DNA of 32,927 bases from positions 1-32,927 of the forward strand of contig JBMHDH010000028.1 of assembly GCA_049889495.1 (NCBI GenBank), in the 5' to 3' direction. The notes under the pieces were generated by a model, which was not told the DNA's origin, did not search any database, and saw nothing but the letters and a program-made list of their open reading frames with translations. Within the stretch, counting starts at the first letter, position 1, and the number at the start of each line of letters is the position of its first letter. The translations under genes were made by a program, and so were the position numbers. The DNA comes from UBA685 sp049889495. Lineage in GTDB: Bacteria; Pseudomonadota; Alphaproteobacteria; Puniceispirillales; Puniceispirillaceae. Of this stretch, positions 15,687 to 23,971 are shown one piece after another.

Positions 15687-16016
15687 TTAAGCTATTTCAG
15701 AAAAAATTTGTAGCCCCTTTTGGCCAGATGTGGCGACCACCCAACAATCATTATCACGGTCAATTTCACGTTCAATCATCTCTGCAATTTCATAACGAGG
15801 GCGCGGCGTATCACCGCTGATGGCGCGATATTCATAAATGCCATCAAAATTCAAAGCACGGCTGTACAGAATAGAGGTTGTCGCTGTTTCTTCGATTTCC
15901 ACAAAGATATTACCAGAATCCGCATCACCTTTTTTCAACACATAAAAAGGGATCACCTCTTGATCAGCCAAACGCATCGCAGCATTGATAATGATTTGTG
16001 ATTTTAATTTTGCCAT
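15687..16016 (-). CDS. DUF1491 family protein
   Basis: This 109-residue soluble protein matches the DUF1491 pattern: INAAMRLADQEVIPFYVLKKGDADSGNIFVEI near the N-terminus and a C-terminal EREIDRDNDCWVVATSG segment. The family is nearly confined to Alphaproteobacteria and has no known function. It is encoded 54 bp upstream of the HisD-like gene on the same strand. The ATG at 16016 is preceded by AGGATCTC. No signal peptide or membrane segment is present. Confidence 0.8.
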   Translation of the reverse strand: MAKLKSQIIINAAMRLADQEVIPFYVLKKGDADSGNIFVEIEETATTSILYSRALNFDGIYEYRAISGDTPRPRYEIAEMIEREIDRDNDCWVVATSGQKGLQIFSEIA

Positions 16017-16040
16017 GAGATCCTGTTTGCCACCCGTAAA

Positions 16041-16060
16041 GCCAGCTTGTGCCAGCTTGT
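16041..16060. repeat. Perfect 10-bp tandem duplication
   Basis: GCCAGCTTGT is present twice in a row in the short spacer between the DUF1491 and DUF1674 genes. It has no obvious regulatory meaning and belongs to the window-wide pattern of small spacer duplications. Confidence 0.8.
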
Positions 16061-16075
16061 AAAAGAGTAAAGCCT

Positions 16076-16273
16076 CTAAAAATCAGTGCAGCGGCCGCCT
16101 TTTTCCCAATCGCCATAGCGTGTTGGCTCTGGCCCTTTGGGGCCGCCTTTTTCCACGGGCATCTCTTTATTCATGAGAGCGGATTTTGGGTCTGCATCGG
16201 TGATCCGATCTGAAGCAATATCGCGTTCAGATTGCGGATTTTGGCGTGCTTGTTTATCATCATCTGTCATCAT
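16076..16273 (-). CDS. DUF1674 / succinate dehydrogenase assembly factor 4 (SdhAF4) family protein
   Basis: This ORF of about 65 residues starts MMTDDDKQARQNPQ and has the family's C-terminal signature GPKGPEPTRYGDWEKGGRCTDF. The mitochondrial relative SDHAF4 (Sdh8) binds flavinylated succinate dehydrogenase subunit A and aids assembly of complex II. The N-terminal half is polar and probably disordered. The second ATG (16270) is also possible. It is divergent from rsmB with 63 bp between, an arrangement I recognise from other Alphaproteobacteria. The longer in-frame ORF upstream to 16414 overlaps rsmB and is not credible. Confidence 0.85.
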   Translation of the reverse strand: MMTDDDKQARQNPQSERDIASDRITDADPKSALMNKEMPVEKGGPKGPEPTRYGDWEKGGRCTDF

Positions 16274-16336
16274 CTTTAATATATGGTAATAAATCAGGGA
16301 TAGACAAGTGATAGTCATCTGGTTGATAACAGGCCC

Positions 16337-17860
16337 ATGACAGACGAAAAAACACCTGAAAACGCGAAAAAGCCGACCTTGTCGCTTGCCAAGCCTGTGA
16401 AATTGCAACCACATGCCAAAAAGCGAAAGCCAAAACCAGCTTTTTTAAAAGATCCCAAAAAACAAAAAGCGCAATCGCCAGACCCCAAACAGCGTCAAAA
16501 AAAGGCGGGGGCAATGGGCAAAGGCGCGCCACCTGCTGGCAAAAATAAACCGCTTGCTTTGGCCCATGCACCGCGCCTGCCAGATAATCGCAAAGCCGCC
16601 TATGAAGTGGCTGCTATGGTCATGCTGTATGATCATTATCTTGATAAAGCATTGGCCGAAAACGAAAGATTGGCCAAATTATTTGCCTCTGACAGGCAGT
16701 TCGTGCGTTTACTTGTGACCAGCATGTTGCGTCATCATCAGCAATTATCTGATTTGCTGGATGACTATGTTACACGCCGCCCACCCGCAGATGCCATGCT
16801 GATTTTAATGATGGGGGCAGCACAATTATTATTGTTAAAAACACCATCACATGCCGCCATTTCCACCACGGTGGATTTGATGCGTGCGGCTGATTTTGAC
16901 CATATGACTGGTCTTGCCAATGCGATTTTGCGAAAATTGACCTCTAAAAATATTGATTTGCTTGCCCCGCAAGGTTTGGCCAAGAACATTGCCCCTGACA
17001 TTCTTAAAGGGTGGCATAACGCTTATGGCCCTGAGAGAGTCATGGCGTTCCTGCCTTCATTATTTGAAGTGCCACAAATCGATTTGAATTTCGCCAAGCC
17101 AGAAAAAGCGGCCGAATTATTACCCAAATTAAAGGGGGATATGCTGACCAAAACGGTCATGCGTGCCCCATTGGGCGGCAATGTTACGGAATGGCCAGGA
17201 TTTGCCGAAGGGGCGTGGTGGGTGCAAGATGTCGCTGCTTCTGTGCCAGCCGATTTGCTTGGTGATATCTCTGGCAAGACTGTGATTGATATGTGCGCGG
17301 CTCCAGGGGGGAAAACCGCCCAGCTAATTGCCAAAGACGCCAACGTCACCGCGCTTGAAATTGATCCCAAGCGCGCCAACCGCCTTGAAACCAATTTAAA
17401 GCGTCTGCGCATGTCGTGCGGGATTGCGGTGGCTGATGCGCTTGATTATACGCCATCTGGCCCTGTTGATGCTGTGTTACTTGATGCACCATGTTCTGCG
17501 ACTGGCACCATTAAAAAACGCCCTGATGTAATGCGCAAAAATATCACAGATGACATTAAAACACTGCCAGATTTGCAAATGCGTTTGGCCAAACAAGCCT
17601 TGTCATGGCTAAAGCCAGATGGCCAGCTGATTTACGCCACCTGTTCTATGCAACAAGAAGAAGGTGAGGCCATTATTGCCAAGCTGACAACAGGCCCATC
17701 TGCTGTGGCACGCATCAGCCCCATCACAAAAGACGAAGCGGGACTGTTTGCCACATCCTTGAACAAAGATGGCACTTTGCGCCTCTTGCCAGATTCTTGC
17801 CGCAAGGAAGGCGGCAATGATGGGTTTTTCATTGCCAGATTGCATCCAATCAAAGCATAA
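16337..17860 (+). CDS. rsmB: 16S rRNA (cytosine-5) methyltransferase, RsmB family
   Basis: This 507-residue protein begins with about 75 Lys/Pro/Ala-rich, probably disordered residues. A NusB-like RNA-binding domain follows (about 85-220, DRQFVRLLVTSMLRHH). The C-terminal SAM methyltransferase has VIDMCAAPGGKTAQL, ALEIDPKRANRLETN, LLDAPCSATGT and YATCSMQQEEGE. The two cysteines in PCSATG and TCS are the release and catalytic cysteines of m5C methyltransferases. RsmB methylates C967 of 16S rRNA in E. coli. The basic N-terminal extension is longer than in E. coli RsmB. It is followed by a heparinase-like gene and purH. Confidence 0.9.
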   Translation: MTDEKTPENAKKPTLSLAKPVKLQPHAKKRKPKPAFLKDPKKQKAQSPDPKQRQKKAGAMGKGAPPAGKNKPLALAHAPRLPDNRKAAYEVAAMVMLYDHYLDKALAENERLAKLFASDRQFVRLLVTSMLRHHQQLSDLLDDYVTRRPPADAMLILMMGAAQLLLLKTPSHAAISTTVDLMRAADFDHMTGLANAILRKLTSKNIDLLAPQGLAKNIAPDILKGWHNAYGPERVMAFLPSLFEVPQIDLNFAKPEKAAELLPKLKGDMLTKTVMRAPLGGNVTEWPGFAEGAWWVQDVAASVPADLLGDISGKTVIDMCAAPGGKTAQLIAKDANVTALEIDPKRANRLETNLKRLRMSCGIAVADALDYTPSGPVDAVLLDAPCSATGTIKKRPDVMRKNITDDIKTLPDLQMRLAKQALSWLKPDGQLIYATCSMQQEEGEAIIAKLTTGPSAVARISPITKDEAGLFATSLNKDGTLRLLPDSCRKEGGNDGFFIARLHPIKA

Positions 17861-17905
17861 TCTGTTATGAGATCTTTTGTCATAAGAGAGCTTTGATATT
17901 TTTTT
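17851..17905 (+). terminator. Candidate terminator after rsmB
   Basis: Nested complementary segments follow the stop region: CAAAGC (17851-17856) with GCTTTG (17890-17895), and inside it TTATGA (17865-17870) with TCATAA (17880-17885). A near-continuous T run follows to 17905. The outer stem overlaps the last rsmB codons. Pairing is weak in GC, so the call is tentative. Confidence 0.45.
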
Positions 17906-17927
17906 GAACGGCACACCGTCATAAACG

Positions 17928-17983
17928 CCATCGCAAAGACCATCGTAAACCATCGCAAGGACCATGACAGGAACCATCGTAAA
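17928..17983 (+). repeat. Degenerate 10-12 bp tandem repeats spanning the heparinase gene start
   Basis: Five related units follow one another: CCATCGCAAAGA, CCATCGTAAA, CCATCGCAAGGA, CCATGACAGGAA and CCATCGTAAA. A looser CACCGTCATAAACG precedes them. The fourth unit contains the ATG at 17964 used as the longest start of the next gene, so repeat expansion may have changed that gene's leader. Confidence 0.75.
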
Positions 17984-19586
17984 TGCATCTGGTAAAATGA
18001 TCAGTTGGCGCATGACCAAAACCGAACGCTTGTTGCGGCAATCAGCGTTGTTTCGGTGGCAGTTGCGCGGCGCGCCGCCTGACTGGCCTGTGGCAAAATT
18101 AATTGACCCGTGGACAGGTAATGCGATGCGCGGCAGTCAACTTGTCCAAGGTGGTCTGTCTCATATCTTAAAACATGATGCCTATCACAGCTTTTCTTGG
18201 CTTCGTGATGTGCGTGATTATGGCGGTGCGGCGGGGCGTAGTCTGGCACGTGAACATTTACAGAAATGGTGTCAAACACACAGCAAATGGCATGAAACCT
18301 ATTATCGCCCAGATAAAATTGGGGAACGCCTGTCCAATATCTTTTTCTTGCTCTATTGGTTTGGCGAATCTGCCACAGAAGAATTTCAATCTCTGATTTT
18401 ACAATCTTTGTCATTTCAAGCCAAAGCCTTGGCCCTTGATTGGCAAAGATTGGATGATGTCAATTTACAAATTCCAGCGGTCAAAGGGTTGTTTATCGCG
18501 CAATTAATGATGGGGCGCGAGGATCGTGATCTTGATGCGCTTCTTGATGTCGCTTTGATCAAGGCCAAATCATTACTGCATCCAGATTGGGGTCATAAAT
18601 CTCGAAGCCCAGAAAAACATCTGGCTTTGTTGCGTCACCTGATTGAATTGCGCCAAGCCTATATGTTGTATGATGCCGCACCAGCGCATCATTTAGATGA
18701 AATGATCACCCATATGGGCAATTTAACCAAATTATGGCGTCATAATAATGGCGAATTTGTTCATTTTCAGGGCGCAGGGAAAAGCAGCGCGGCTGAGATT
18801 GAAGATGTCTTGAAAAAAGCAGGGCCAAAAGGGAAGATCACACCGCAAGCACCACATACAGGCTTTTTACGCCTATCTGCGGCACGCAACACCTTGATCA
18901 TGGATGCTGGCACACCGCAAGACAACGCTGATCGACCATCTGCCAGCACATTTGCGTTTGAATTTTCAGTGGCAAATGCCCGCTTCATTGTCGGCGTCGG
19001 CCATTATATCGCAGATGATCGCATGGCGGCCGCTTTAAGCCGCACCGCGGCCCATAGCGCGCTGACGCTTGATGGCATGGATTCAAGTGATTTGCCAGAT
19101 ACCCCCCAAACAAACCCGCTTGCCCCACGCCGCCAAGCAGAGATAAAGAATGTCGAAGCGGGCCCCGCAACAGGGGGCATGTTGGTTGTTGGCACGCATA
19201 ATGGTTACCAAAAAAGCCATGGTATCTTGCATCACAGGCAAATTTATCTGACCAATGATGGTCATAATTTGCGCGGCGCAGATCGGCTGGAATATACAGG
19301 CGATCCTGGGGAGATCCCAAGCTTTGCGGAAATCAGATTTCACCTGCATCCGCGCGTTTCCGCGGCCTTGCTGGGTGATCACCGTATTTTGTTAAAAATT
19401 CAAGGCCAAAAGGCAGGCTGGATTTTCAAATCAGCTGGCGGTACACCGCAATTAGAGCCTTCTTTATATTTTGACAATGGCAGGCGCACCAGCTGTCAGC
19501 AGATCGTGCTTATGGTGCCTGTGTCACAAATACGCACCATTGGAGAGATCACCTCTCGTTGGGCCTTTATCAAGAGCCAACCCTAA
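17964..19586 (+). CDS. Heparinase II/III family protein
   Basis: This protein of 540 residues or fewer has an N-terminal alpha-toroid (WLRDVRDYGG, YRPDKIGERLSNIFFLLYW, DVNLQIPAVKGLFIA, and SRSPEKHLALLRHLIELRQAY) and a C-terminal beta-sandwich (GFLRLSAARNTLIMDAGTP, ASTFAFEFSVANARFIVGVG, GYQKSHGILHHRQIYL). That is the heparinase II/III-like polysaccharide lyase layout found between rsmB and purH in many Alphaproteobacteria. I see no signal peptide, so its location and substrate are unclear; the family name does not imply heparin. Starts at 17997 and 18012 (MTKTERLLRQSALF) are plausible. The first ATG lies in a repeat with AAGGA only two bases upstream, so the start is uncertain. Confidence 0.82.
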   Translation: MTGTIVNASGKMISWRMTKTERLLRQSALFRWQLRGAPPDWPVAKLIDPWTGNAMRGSQLVQGGLSHILKHDAYHSFSWLRDVRDYGGAAGRSLAREHLQKWCQTHSKWHETYYRPDKIGERLSNIFFLLYWFGESATEEFQSLILQSLSFQAKALALDWQRLDDVNLQIPAVKGLFIAQLMMGREDRDLDALLDVALIKAKSLLHPDWGHKSRSPEKHLALLRHLIELRQAYMLYDAAPAHHLDEMITHMGNLTKLWRHNNGEFVHFQGAGKSSAAEIEDVLKKAGPKGKITPQAPHTGFLRLSAARNTLIMDAGTPQDNADRPSASTFAFEFSVANARFIVGVGHYIADDRMAAALSRTAAHSALTLDGMDSSDLPDTPQTNPLAPRRQAEIKNVEAGPATGGMLVVGTHNGYQKSHGILHHRQIYLTNDGHNLRGADRLEYTGDPGEIPSFAEIRFHLHPRVSAALLGDHRILLKIQGQKAGWIFKSAGGTPQLEPSLYFDNGRRTSCQQIVLMVPVSQIRTIGEITSRWAFIKSQP

Positions 19587-19682
19587 TCTAGACAAAAATG
19601 GCCCATTATGAGATAAAGCGCCCCATGACAATTATGGCCGCTACCATGTGCCAACCACATTAAAATCATTTGCGAAATCACC

Positions 19683-21266
19683 ATGACCCACTTGCCTGTT
19701 AAACGCGCCCTTCTTTCTGTTTCTGATAAAACAGACCTCATCACGCTGGCACAAGCCCTAGCAAGCCAAGATGTCACAATCTTATCAACAGGCGGGTCAG
19801 CCAATGCCATTCGCGACGCAGGCGTGCCTGTGACAGATGTTAGTGATGTCACAGAATTCCCTGAAATCATGGATGGCAGAGTGAAAACATTGCATCCCAA
19901 AATTCATGGTGGGTTATTGGCAAGGCGCAATCATGCAGGCGATCAACAAGCCATGACAGACCACGCCATTGACGGCATTGATTTGGTGGTAGTCAATTTA
20001 TATCCCTTTGAAGCCACAGTGGCAAAGGGGGCTGATTTCGCCACTTGCATTGAAAATATCGATATTGGTGGGCCCGCAATGATCCGTGCCTCTGCCAAAA
20101 ATCACGAATTTGTTACCATTCTTACAGACCCGTCTGATTATGACGCCTTTATCGCACAATTGACTGAAAGCGGCGGCACCTCTTTATCGTTCCGCCGTGC
20201 GATGGCATATAAAGCCTTTCAGCGCACATCTGCTTATGATAATGCGGTGCAAAATTGGCTGGCATCTCACCAGTCAGAAGACGATCATACACTGCCAACA
20301 CAATTGGGCCTAACAGCCCATCAATTAAGCCTGCTTCGTTATGGTGAAAACCCGCATCAACAAGCCGCATCCTATGCCATTGGTGAGGCAGTGCCATCAG
20401 TGCTTCACGCCACGCAAATTCAAGGCAAAGCCCTATCTTATAATAATTTAAATGATACAGATGCGGCCTTTCAATTGGCGTCTGAATTTGACAAACCAGC
20501 CATTGCGATTATCAAACATGCGAACCCGTGCGGGGTGGCAAAAGCGGAAGAGCTCAGCCAAGCATGGGATAAGGCATTGGCTTGTGATCCCGTATCAGCC
20601 TTTGGCGGTATTGTGGCAATGAACCGCATTTTGGATGGCGCAACAGCCAAGAAAATCACAGAGATTTTCACCGAAGTTGTGATTGCCCCCGATGCGGATG
20701 ACGAAGCCAAAGCCATCATGGCCCAAAAACCAAATTTGCGTTTGCTGACCACAGGCGGCATGGCTGACCCAGCCAAAGGCGGTATGAAATTCAAATCGAT
20801 CGCTGGCGGGATGTTGGTGCAATCTGTTGATAATGGCCAAATCACCGAAGCTGATTTAACCATCGCCACAAAAATAAAGCCAAGCGCGGCCCAATTAGAC
20901 GATATGTTATTTGCGTGGAAGGTCGCAAAACATGTGAAATCAAATGCCATCATCTATGTCAAAGATGGCAAAACAGTTGGCATTGGCGCTGGCCAGATGA
21001 GCCGCATTGATTCCTGTAAAATCGCCGCACAAAAAGCCAGCAGAATGGCAGAAATGGCAGGTCTAGATGCGCCTGAAACCATTGGGTCTGTTGTCGCATC
21101 TGATGCGTTTTTCCCCTTTGCAGATGGGCTTCTTGAAGCGATCGAAGCAGGGGCAACAGCGGTGATCCAGCCTGGTGGCTCTATGCGTGATGATGGTGTG
21201 ATCAAAGCAGCTGATGAAGCTGGCATTGCCATGGTGTTAACAGGGATGCGTCATTTTAATCATTAA
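19683..21266 (+). CDS. purH: Bifunctional AICAR transformylase/IMP cyclohydrolase PurH
   Basis: This 527-residue protein is full length. The N-terminal IMP cyclohydrolase (MGS-like) domain has RALLSVSDKTDL, STGGSANAI, DGRVKTLHPKIHGGLLARR and NIDIGGPAMIRASAKN. The C-terminal AICAR transformylase domain has LRYGENPHQQA, ALSYNNLNDTDAA, IIKHANPCGVA, DPVSAFGGIVAMNR and SDAFFPFADGLLEA. It carries out the last two steps of IMP synthesis using 10-formyl-THF. It converges on mutY with only 12 bp between the stops and no visible hairpin terminator. There is no obvious Shine-Dalgarno before the ATG. Confidence 0.97.
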   Translation: MTHLPVKRALLSVSDKTDLITLAQALASQDVTILSTGGSANAIRDAGVPVTDVSDVTEFPEIMDGRVKTLHPKIHGGLLARRNHAGDQQAMTDHAIDGIDLVVVNLYPFEATVAKGADFATCIENIDIGGPAMIRASAKNHEFVTILTDPSDYDAFIAQLTESGGTSLSFRRAMAYKAFQRTSAYDNAVQNWLASHQSEDDHTLPTQLGLTAHQLSLLRYGENPHQQAASYAIGEAVPSVLHATQIQGKALSYNNLNDTDAAFQLASEFDKPAIAIIKHANPCGVAKAEELSQAWDKALACDPVSAFGGIVAMNRILDGATAKKITEIFTEVVIAPDADDEAKAIMAQKPNLRLLTTGGMADPAKGGMKFKSIAGGMLVQSVDNGQITEADLTIATKIKPSAAQLDDMLFAWKVAKHVKSNAIIYVKDGKTVGIGAGQMSRIDSCKIAAQKASRMAEMAGLDAPETIGSVVASDAFFPFADGLLEAIEAGATAVIQPGGSMRDDGVIKAADEAGIAMVLTGMRHFNH

Positions 21267-21278
21267 GATGATTGGCCA

Positions 21279-22361
21279 TTAAGGCAGCTGCGCAATTTTG
21301 ACCTTATCCCACACTTTTTGAAACAGCGTAGGCAAGCCAGCCTGATCTGGCTGAACCAGCGCATAGCCTGCCTGTTCCGCTTGTTTTTGATCGATGGCCT
21401 TTTGATCAATGGCATTTGTGGCAATGTAAATCTCTAGGCGCAAGGCAAAATGGGTAAAGACATGATGGACTTCATGCGTACTTTTTTGCCAGTCCGCATC
21501 AAAAGGCGCGTCAGCTAGGCCAGATGGCGCATCATCTTTGCTTTGCCAGCCTGCAGTGGGAAAGCCCATCATACCACCAAGCAAACCTTTTTCACCGCGC
21601 CGCTTCATCACCGCCTTGTCCCCTGATAGCGCAACAAACACCACCCCATTGCGTTTTGGTTTTGGTTTTTTCGGGGCTTTTCTTGGCAGGGTTTCTGCCA
21701 GATCTGAAAAAGCAGATGCACAATCACCAGATAGCGGGCATGCCTCACATCTCGGACGGCCAGAAATACAAATACTGGCCCCCAAATCCATAATGGCTTG
21801 CGCAAAATCAGAATGCCTATTTTGCGGTTGCAAATCAGGATAATGGGTGCGCAATTCTTGTTTTAAGGCTGGCAATTGCGTCTCTATGGCCAAAAAGCGT
21901 GCCATCACCCGTTCGACATTGCCATCCAGCACAATGGCTGGCTGATCAAAAGCAAAGGCTTGTATCGCCGCCGCCGTATAAGGCCCGACCCCTGGCAAAT
22001 TCAACAGATCTTTTTCTGTAGTTGGGAAAATACCATCGTGATTTTCTATCACCGCAAGAGCCGCTTTTTTCAGATTGCGCGCTCTGGCATAATAGCCAAG
22101 CCCTGCCCATTCCCGCATCAGCACATCATCATCACAATAGGCCAGATCGGTGATGGTGGGGAACAGCTCTTTAAATCGCAAGAAATAAGGGATGACCGTG
22201 GTCACCACTGTTTGCTGCAGCATCAATTCAGACAGCAACACATCATAGGCAGGCGCCAAATCTGGCCAGCGATGCCGCCATGGCAAAGCGCGCCCCTTTT
22301 TATCATACCAAGCCAATAAGGGGGCTGCAAAAACAAGCAATTGATTTTTAGGTGCTCTCAT
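21279..22361 (-). CDS. mutY: A/G-specific adenine DNA glycosylase MutY
   Basis: This 360-residue protein removes A mispaired with 8-oxoG. It has the catalytic-Glu motif SELMLQQT (E45), HhH-GPD LPGVGPYTAAAI, VLDGNVERV with the catalytic Asp, and the [4Fe-4S] pattern C-x6-C-x2-C-x5-C in CISGRPRCEACPLSGDC. A Nudix-like C-terminal domain (KRRGEKGLLGGMMGFPTAGW) recognises 8-oxoG. The ATG at 22361 with AAGGG eight bases upstream is preferred to a TTG at 22388 inside a 17-bp repeat. Near the C-terminus the residues AIDQK are tandemly duplicated (AIDQKAIDQKQAEQ), reflecting a 15-bp DNA repeat. It is divergent from dciA. Confidence 0.95.
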   Translation of the reverse strand: MRAPKNQLLVFAAPLLAWYDKKGRALPWRHRWPDLAPAYDVLLSELMLQQTVVTTVIPYFLRFKELFPTITDLAYCDDDVLMREWAGLGYYARARNLKKAALAVIENHDGIFPTTEKDLLNLPGVGPYTAAAIQAFAFDQPAIVLDGNVERVMARFLAIETQLPALKQELRTHYPDLQPQNRHSDFAQAIMDLGASICISGRPRCEACPLSGDCASAFSDLAETLPRKAPKKPKPKRNGVVFVALSGDKAVMKRRGEKGLLGGMMGFPTAGWQSKDDAPSGLADAPFDADWQKSTHEVHHVFTHFALRLEIYIATNAIDQKAIDQKQAEQAGYALVQPDQAGLPTLFQKVWDKVKIAQLP

Positions 22362-22373
22362 AGGGTTTGCCCT

Positions 22374-22482
22374 TATCTTTTTACCCAATTTATCTTTTTG
22401 CCCAATTTGGTCATTATGGTTGTTATGGCAAAAGCGCGTGACAGTGATTTCAATGTTTTCACTGTTTTCAATGATTTCTTTG
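22374..22482. repeat. Two short tandem repeat tracts in the mutY-dciA spacer
   Basis: The first tract is a 17-bp unit present twice (TATCTTTTTACCCAATT at 22374-22390, and 22391-22407 with one mismatch). The second is four 9-bp units at 22447-22482: ATTTCAATG, TTTTCACTG, TTTTCAATG and ATTTCTTTG. Both lie in the divergent promoter region of mutY and dciA, so copy number could influence expression. Confidence 0.75.
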
Positions 22483-22536
22483 TAACAAGGTGATCATATC
22501 TTTTGAAAGCGCCTTCGTCCCTTGGTAAGATGGGGC

Positions 22537-23112
22537 ATGGCCTATAATAAAAAAACATCTGGTGATAAAAAAACACCCCATAATAAAAAAACATCTGTCA
22601 AAAGATTTGGCAACAATGCACCTATGCCAAAACGCAAAAAGAAAATCACACGATTATCTGGCTTAACAGAGGGGCTGATCGGCCCTGCGCTTTCCAGAAA
22701 ATCTGCACAATTAGGGCAAATCATCGCTTATTGGCCGCATATTGTCGGGCCGATTTCTGACTGGGCCAGACCCGTATCCTTGCATCCCCCCCGCCATGAA
22801 AAAGATGAAGGGGTGCTTGCCATTTCCATTTTATCTGGCAGAGGGCCAGAAGCACAAATGCGGCAATCCGAAATCCGTGATTTGATAAATGGGTATTTTG
22901 GTTATGCCTTGATTGGAAAATTACAGATCAAGCAAGATTTGATTCTGGATAAAACAGAAAGACAAACATCGAATCAGTCATCTGGAAAGCATCACCAAAA
23001 CACGCCACCAGCGGCAAAATCACCTGATGATAGCACGTCATCAGACCCCCCCACTTTAAAAGCCGCACTTGATAGGCTTGGCAAGACTCTTGCCAAAAAA
23101 GGGCGGATCTAA
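22537..23112 (+). CDS. dciA: DciA family protein (DUF721), putative helicase loader
   Basis: This 191-residue protein has the DUF721 core: GLIGPALSRKSAQLGQIIAYWPHIVGPISDWARPVSL, then a LAISILSGRGPEAQMRQSEIRDLINGYFGYALIGKLQIKQ-type segment (about residues 45-125). The C-terminus is low-complexity and polar. DciA is the ancestral bacterial loader of the DnaB replicative helicase. The N-terminus has a three-unit 18-bp DNA repeat (22546-22599) encoding NKKTSG, DKKTPH and NKKTSV, so this extension is probably recent and disordered. A start at 22624 (MPKRKKKITRL) would omit it. The gene order mutY, dciA, dsbA, smc is typical of Alphaproteobacteria. Confidence 0.8.
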   Translation: MAYNKKTSGDKKTPHNKKTSVKRFGNNAPMPKRKKKITRLSGLTEGLIGPALSRKSAQLGQIIAYWPHIVGPISDWARPVSLHPPRHEKDEGVLAISILSGRGPEAQMRQSEIRDLINGYFGYALIGKLQIKQDLILDKTERQTSNQSSGKHHQNTPPAAKSPDDSTSSDPPTLKAALDRLGKTLAKKGRI

Positions 23113-23232
23113 CAGCAATAATGGCCCTTGGCCAAAGCCAAAAGACAGCGATTGTCCAATTGGCCTGTTTTTGATGCTTGAAATCACCGCAACCAGCGTC
23201 ATACTGTAGATCTTGGTTGACCACTTCAGATC

Positions 23233-23250
23233 GTCACAAGGTTTTGTGAC
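23233..23250. promoter_or_regulatory. Perfect inverted repeat GTCACAA-N4-TTGTGAC upstream of the DsbA-like gene
   Basis: A 7-bp inverted repeat with a 4-bp spacer lies 62 bp before the preferred start of the DsbA-like gene. It has the size of a dimeric operator or a short RNA hairpin. The half-sites are the opposite orientation to a CRP/FNR-type TGTGA-N6-TCACA site, so I do not assign a regulator. Confidence 0.35.
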
Positions 23251-23312
23251 GGCAAATGAGGACCAAAGAACTGGCAAGAGTGACCACATACATTAGCTAT
23301 GAAAGACTGACT

Positions 23313-23948
23313 ATGACCGCCTCTAAAATTGACAGACGCCATTTTTTGAAAGTTTCAACAGCAACCCTTGCCGTTGGCAGTTTGGCAAGCCCTGTTATTG
23401 CGCAATCATCTGACTTTGACATTGCCGCTATTACCGCGCCACGCCGTTTGGGTGATGATAATGCGCCTGTAAAAGTGATCGAATATTTTTCAATGACCTG
23501 CTCTCATTGTGGGGCGTTTCACCGTGAAACCTGGCCTGATGTCAAAACAAATTTGGTTGAGACAGGCAAAGTACAATTTGAAATGCACCCCTTCCCGCTT
23601 GATGGGTTGGCATTGCGGGCGCATGTGATGTGTCGCTTGCTACCAAATAAGGCCTATTTTGCAATGACAGAGATTCTGTTGAAAGAACAGAAAAATTGGG
23701 TGCGCGCGGAAGATCCGCTGAAGGCATTGATGGCTTATGGCCGCCAAGCTGGCATTTCAGAAGCACGGTTTAACGCTGTGATGCGTGATCGCCCTGTGCT
23801 TGAAGCCGTTGTTGAAATGCGCCAACAAGCTGTGGATGAGTGGCAGATCGATTCCACCCCCTCATTTGTGATTAATAATGACAAGAAAATCAGCGGTGGC
23901 AGAACCTATGATGATTTTGTTGCTGAATTAAATCTTTCAGGAATTTAA
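23313..23948 (+). CDS. DsbA-family thiol:disulphide oxidoreductase, exported
   Basis: This 211-residue protein has an N-terminal signal with a twin-arginine-like motif (DRRHFLK, residues 7-13), a hydrophobic stretch and a likely cleavage after PVIA. A thioredoxin fold follows with active site C63-SH-C66 (FSMTCSHCGAFH), an inserted helical domain and the cis-Pro loop STPSFVINN. It resembles DsbA/DsbG-like periplasmic oxidants found next to smc in Alphaproteobacteria. The ATG at 23313 is preferred to 23256 because it puts the signal at the N-terminus; the SD is weak. It lies between dciA and smc, with 23 bp to smc. Confidence 0.88.
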   Translation: MTASKIDRRHFLKVSTATLAVGSLASPVIAQSSDFDIAAITAPRRLGDDNAPVKVIEYFSMTCSHCGAFHRETWPDVKTNLVETGKVQFEMHPFPLDGLALRAHVMCRLLPNKAYFAMTEILLKEQKNWVRAEDPLKALMAYGRQAGISEARFNAVMRDRPVLEAVVEMRQQAVDEWQIDSTPSFVINNDKKISGGRTYDDFVAELNLSGI

Positions 23949-23971
23949 TCACATTTACTGATGGCCATCTC

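Noticed and set aside
17609..18019. Minus-strand ORFs with repetitive MVLAMVYDG-type sequence at the rsmB-heparinase junction
   Set aside because: They are translations of the short DNA repeats on the opposite strand plus rsmB antisense sequence; not a credible gene.
23233..23250. Possible CRP/FNR site
   Set aside because: The half-sites are TCACA then TGTGA, the reverse of the CRP arrangement.
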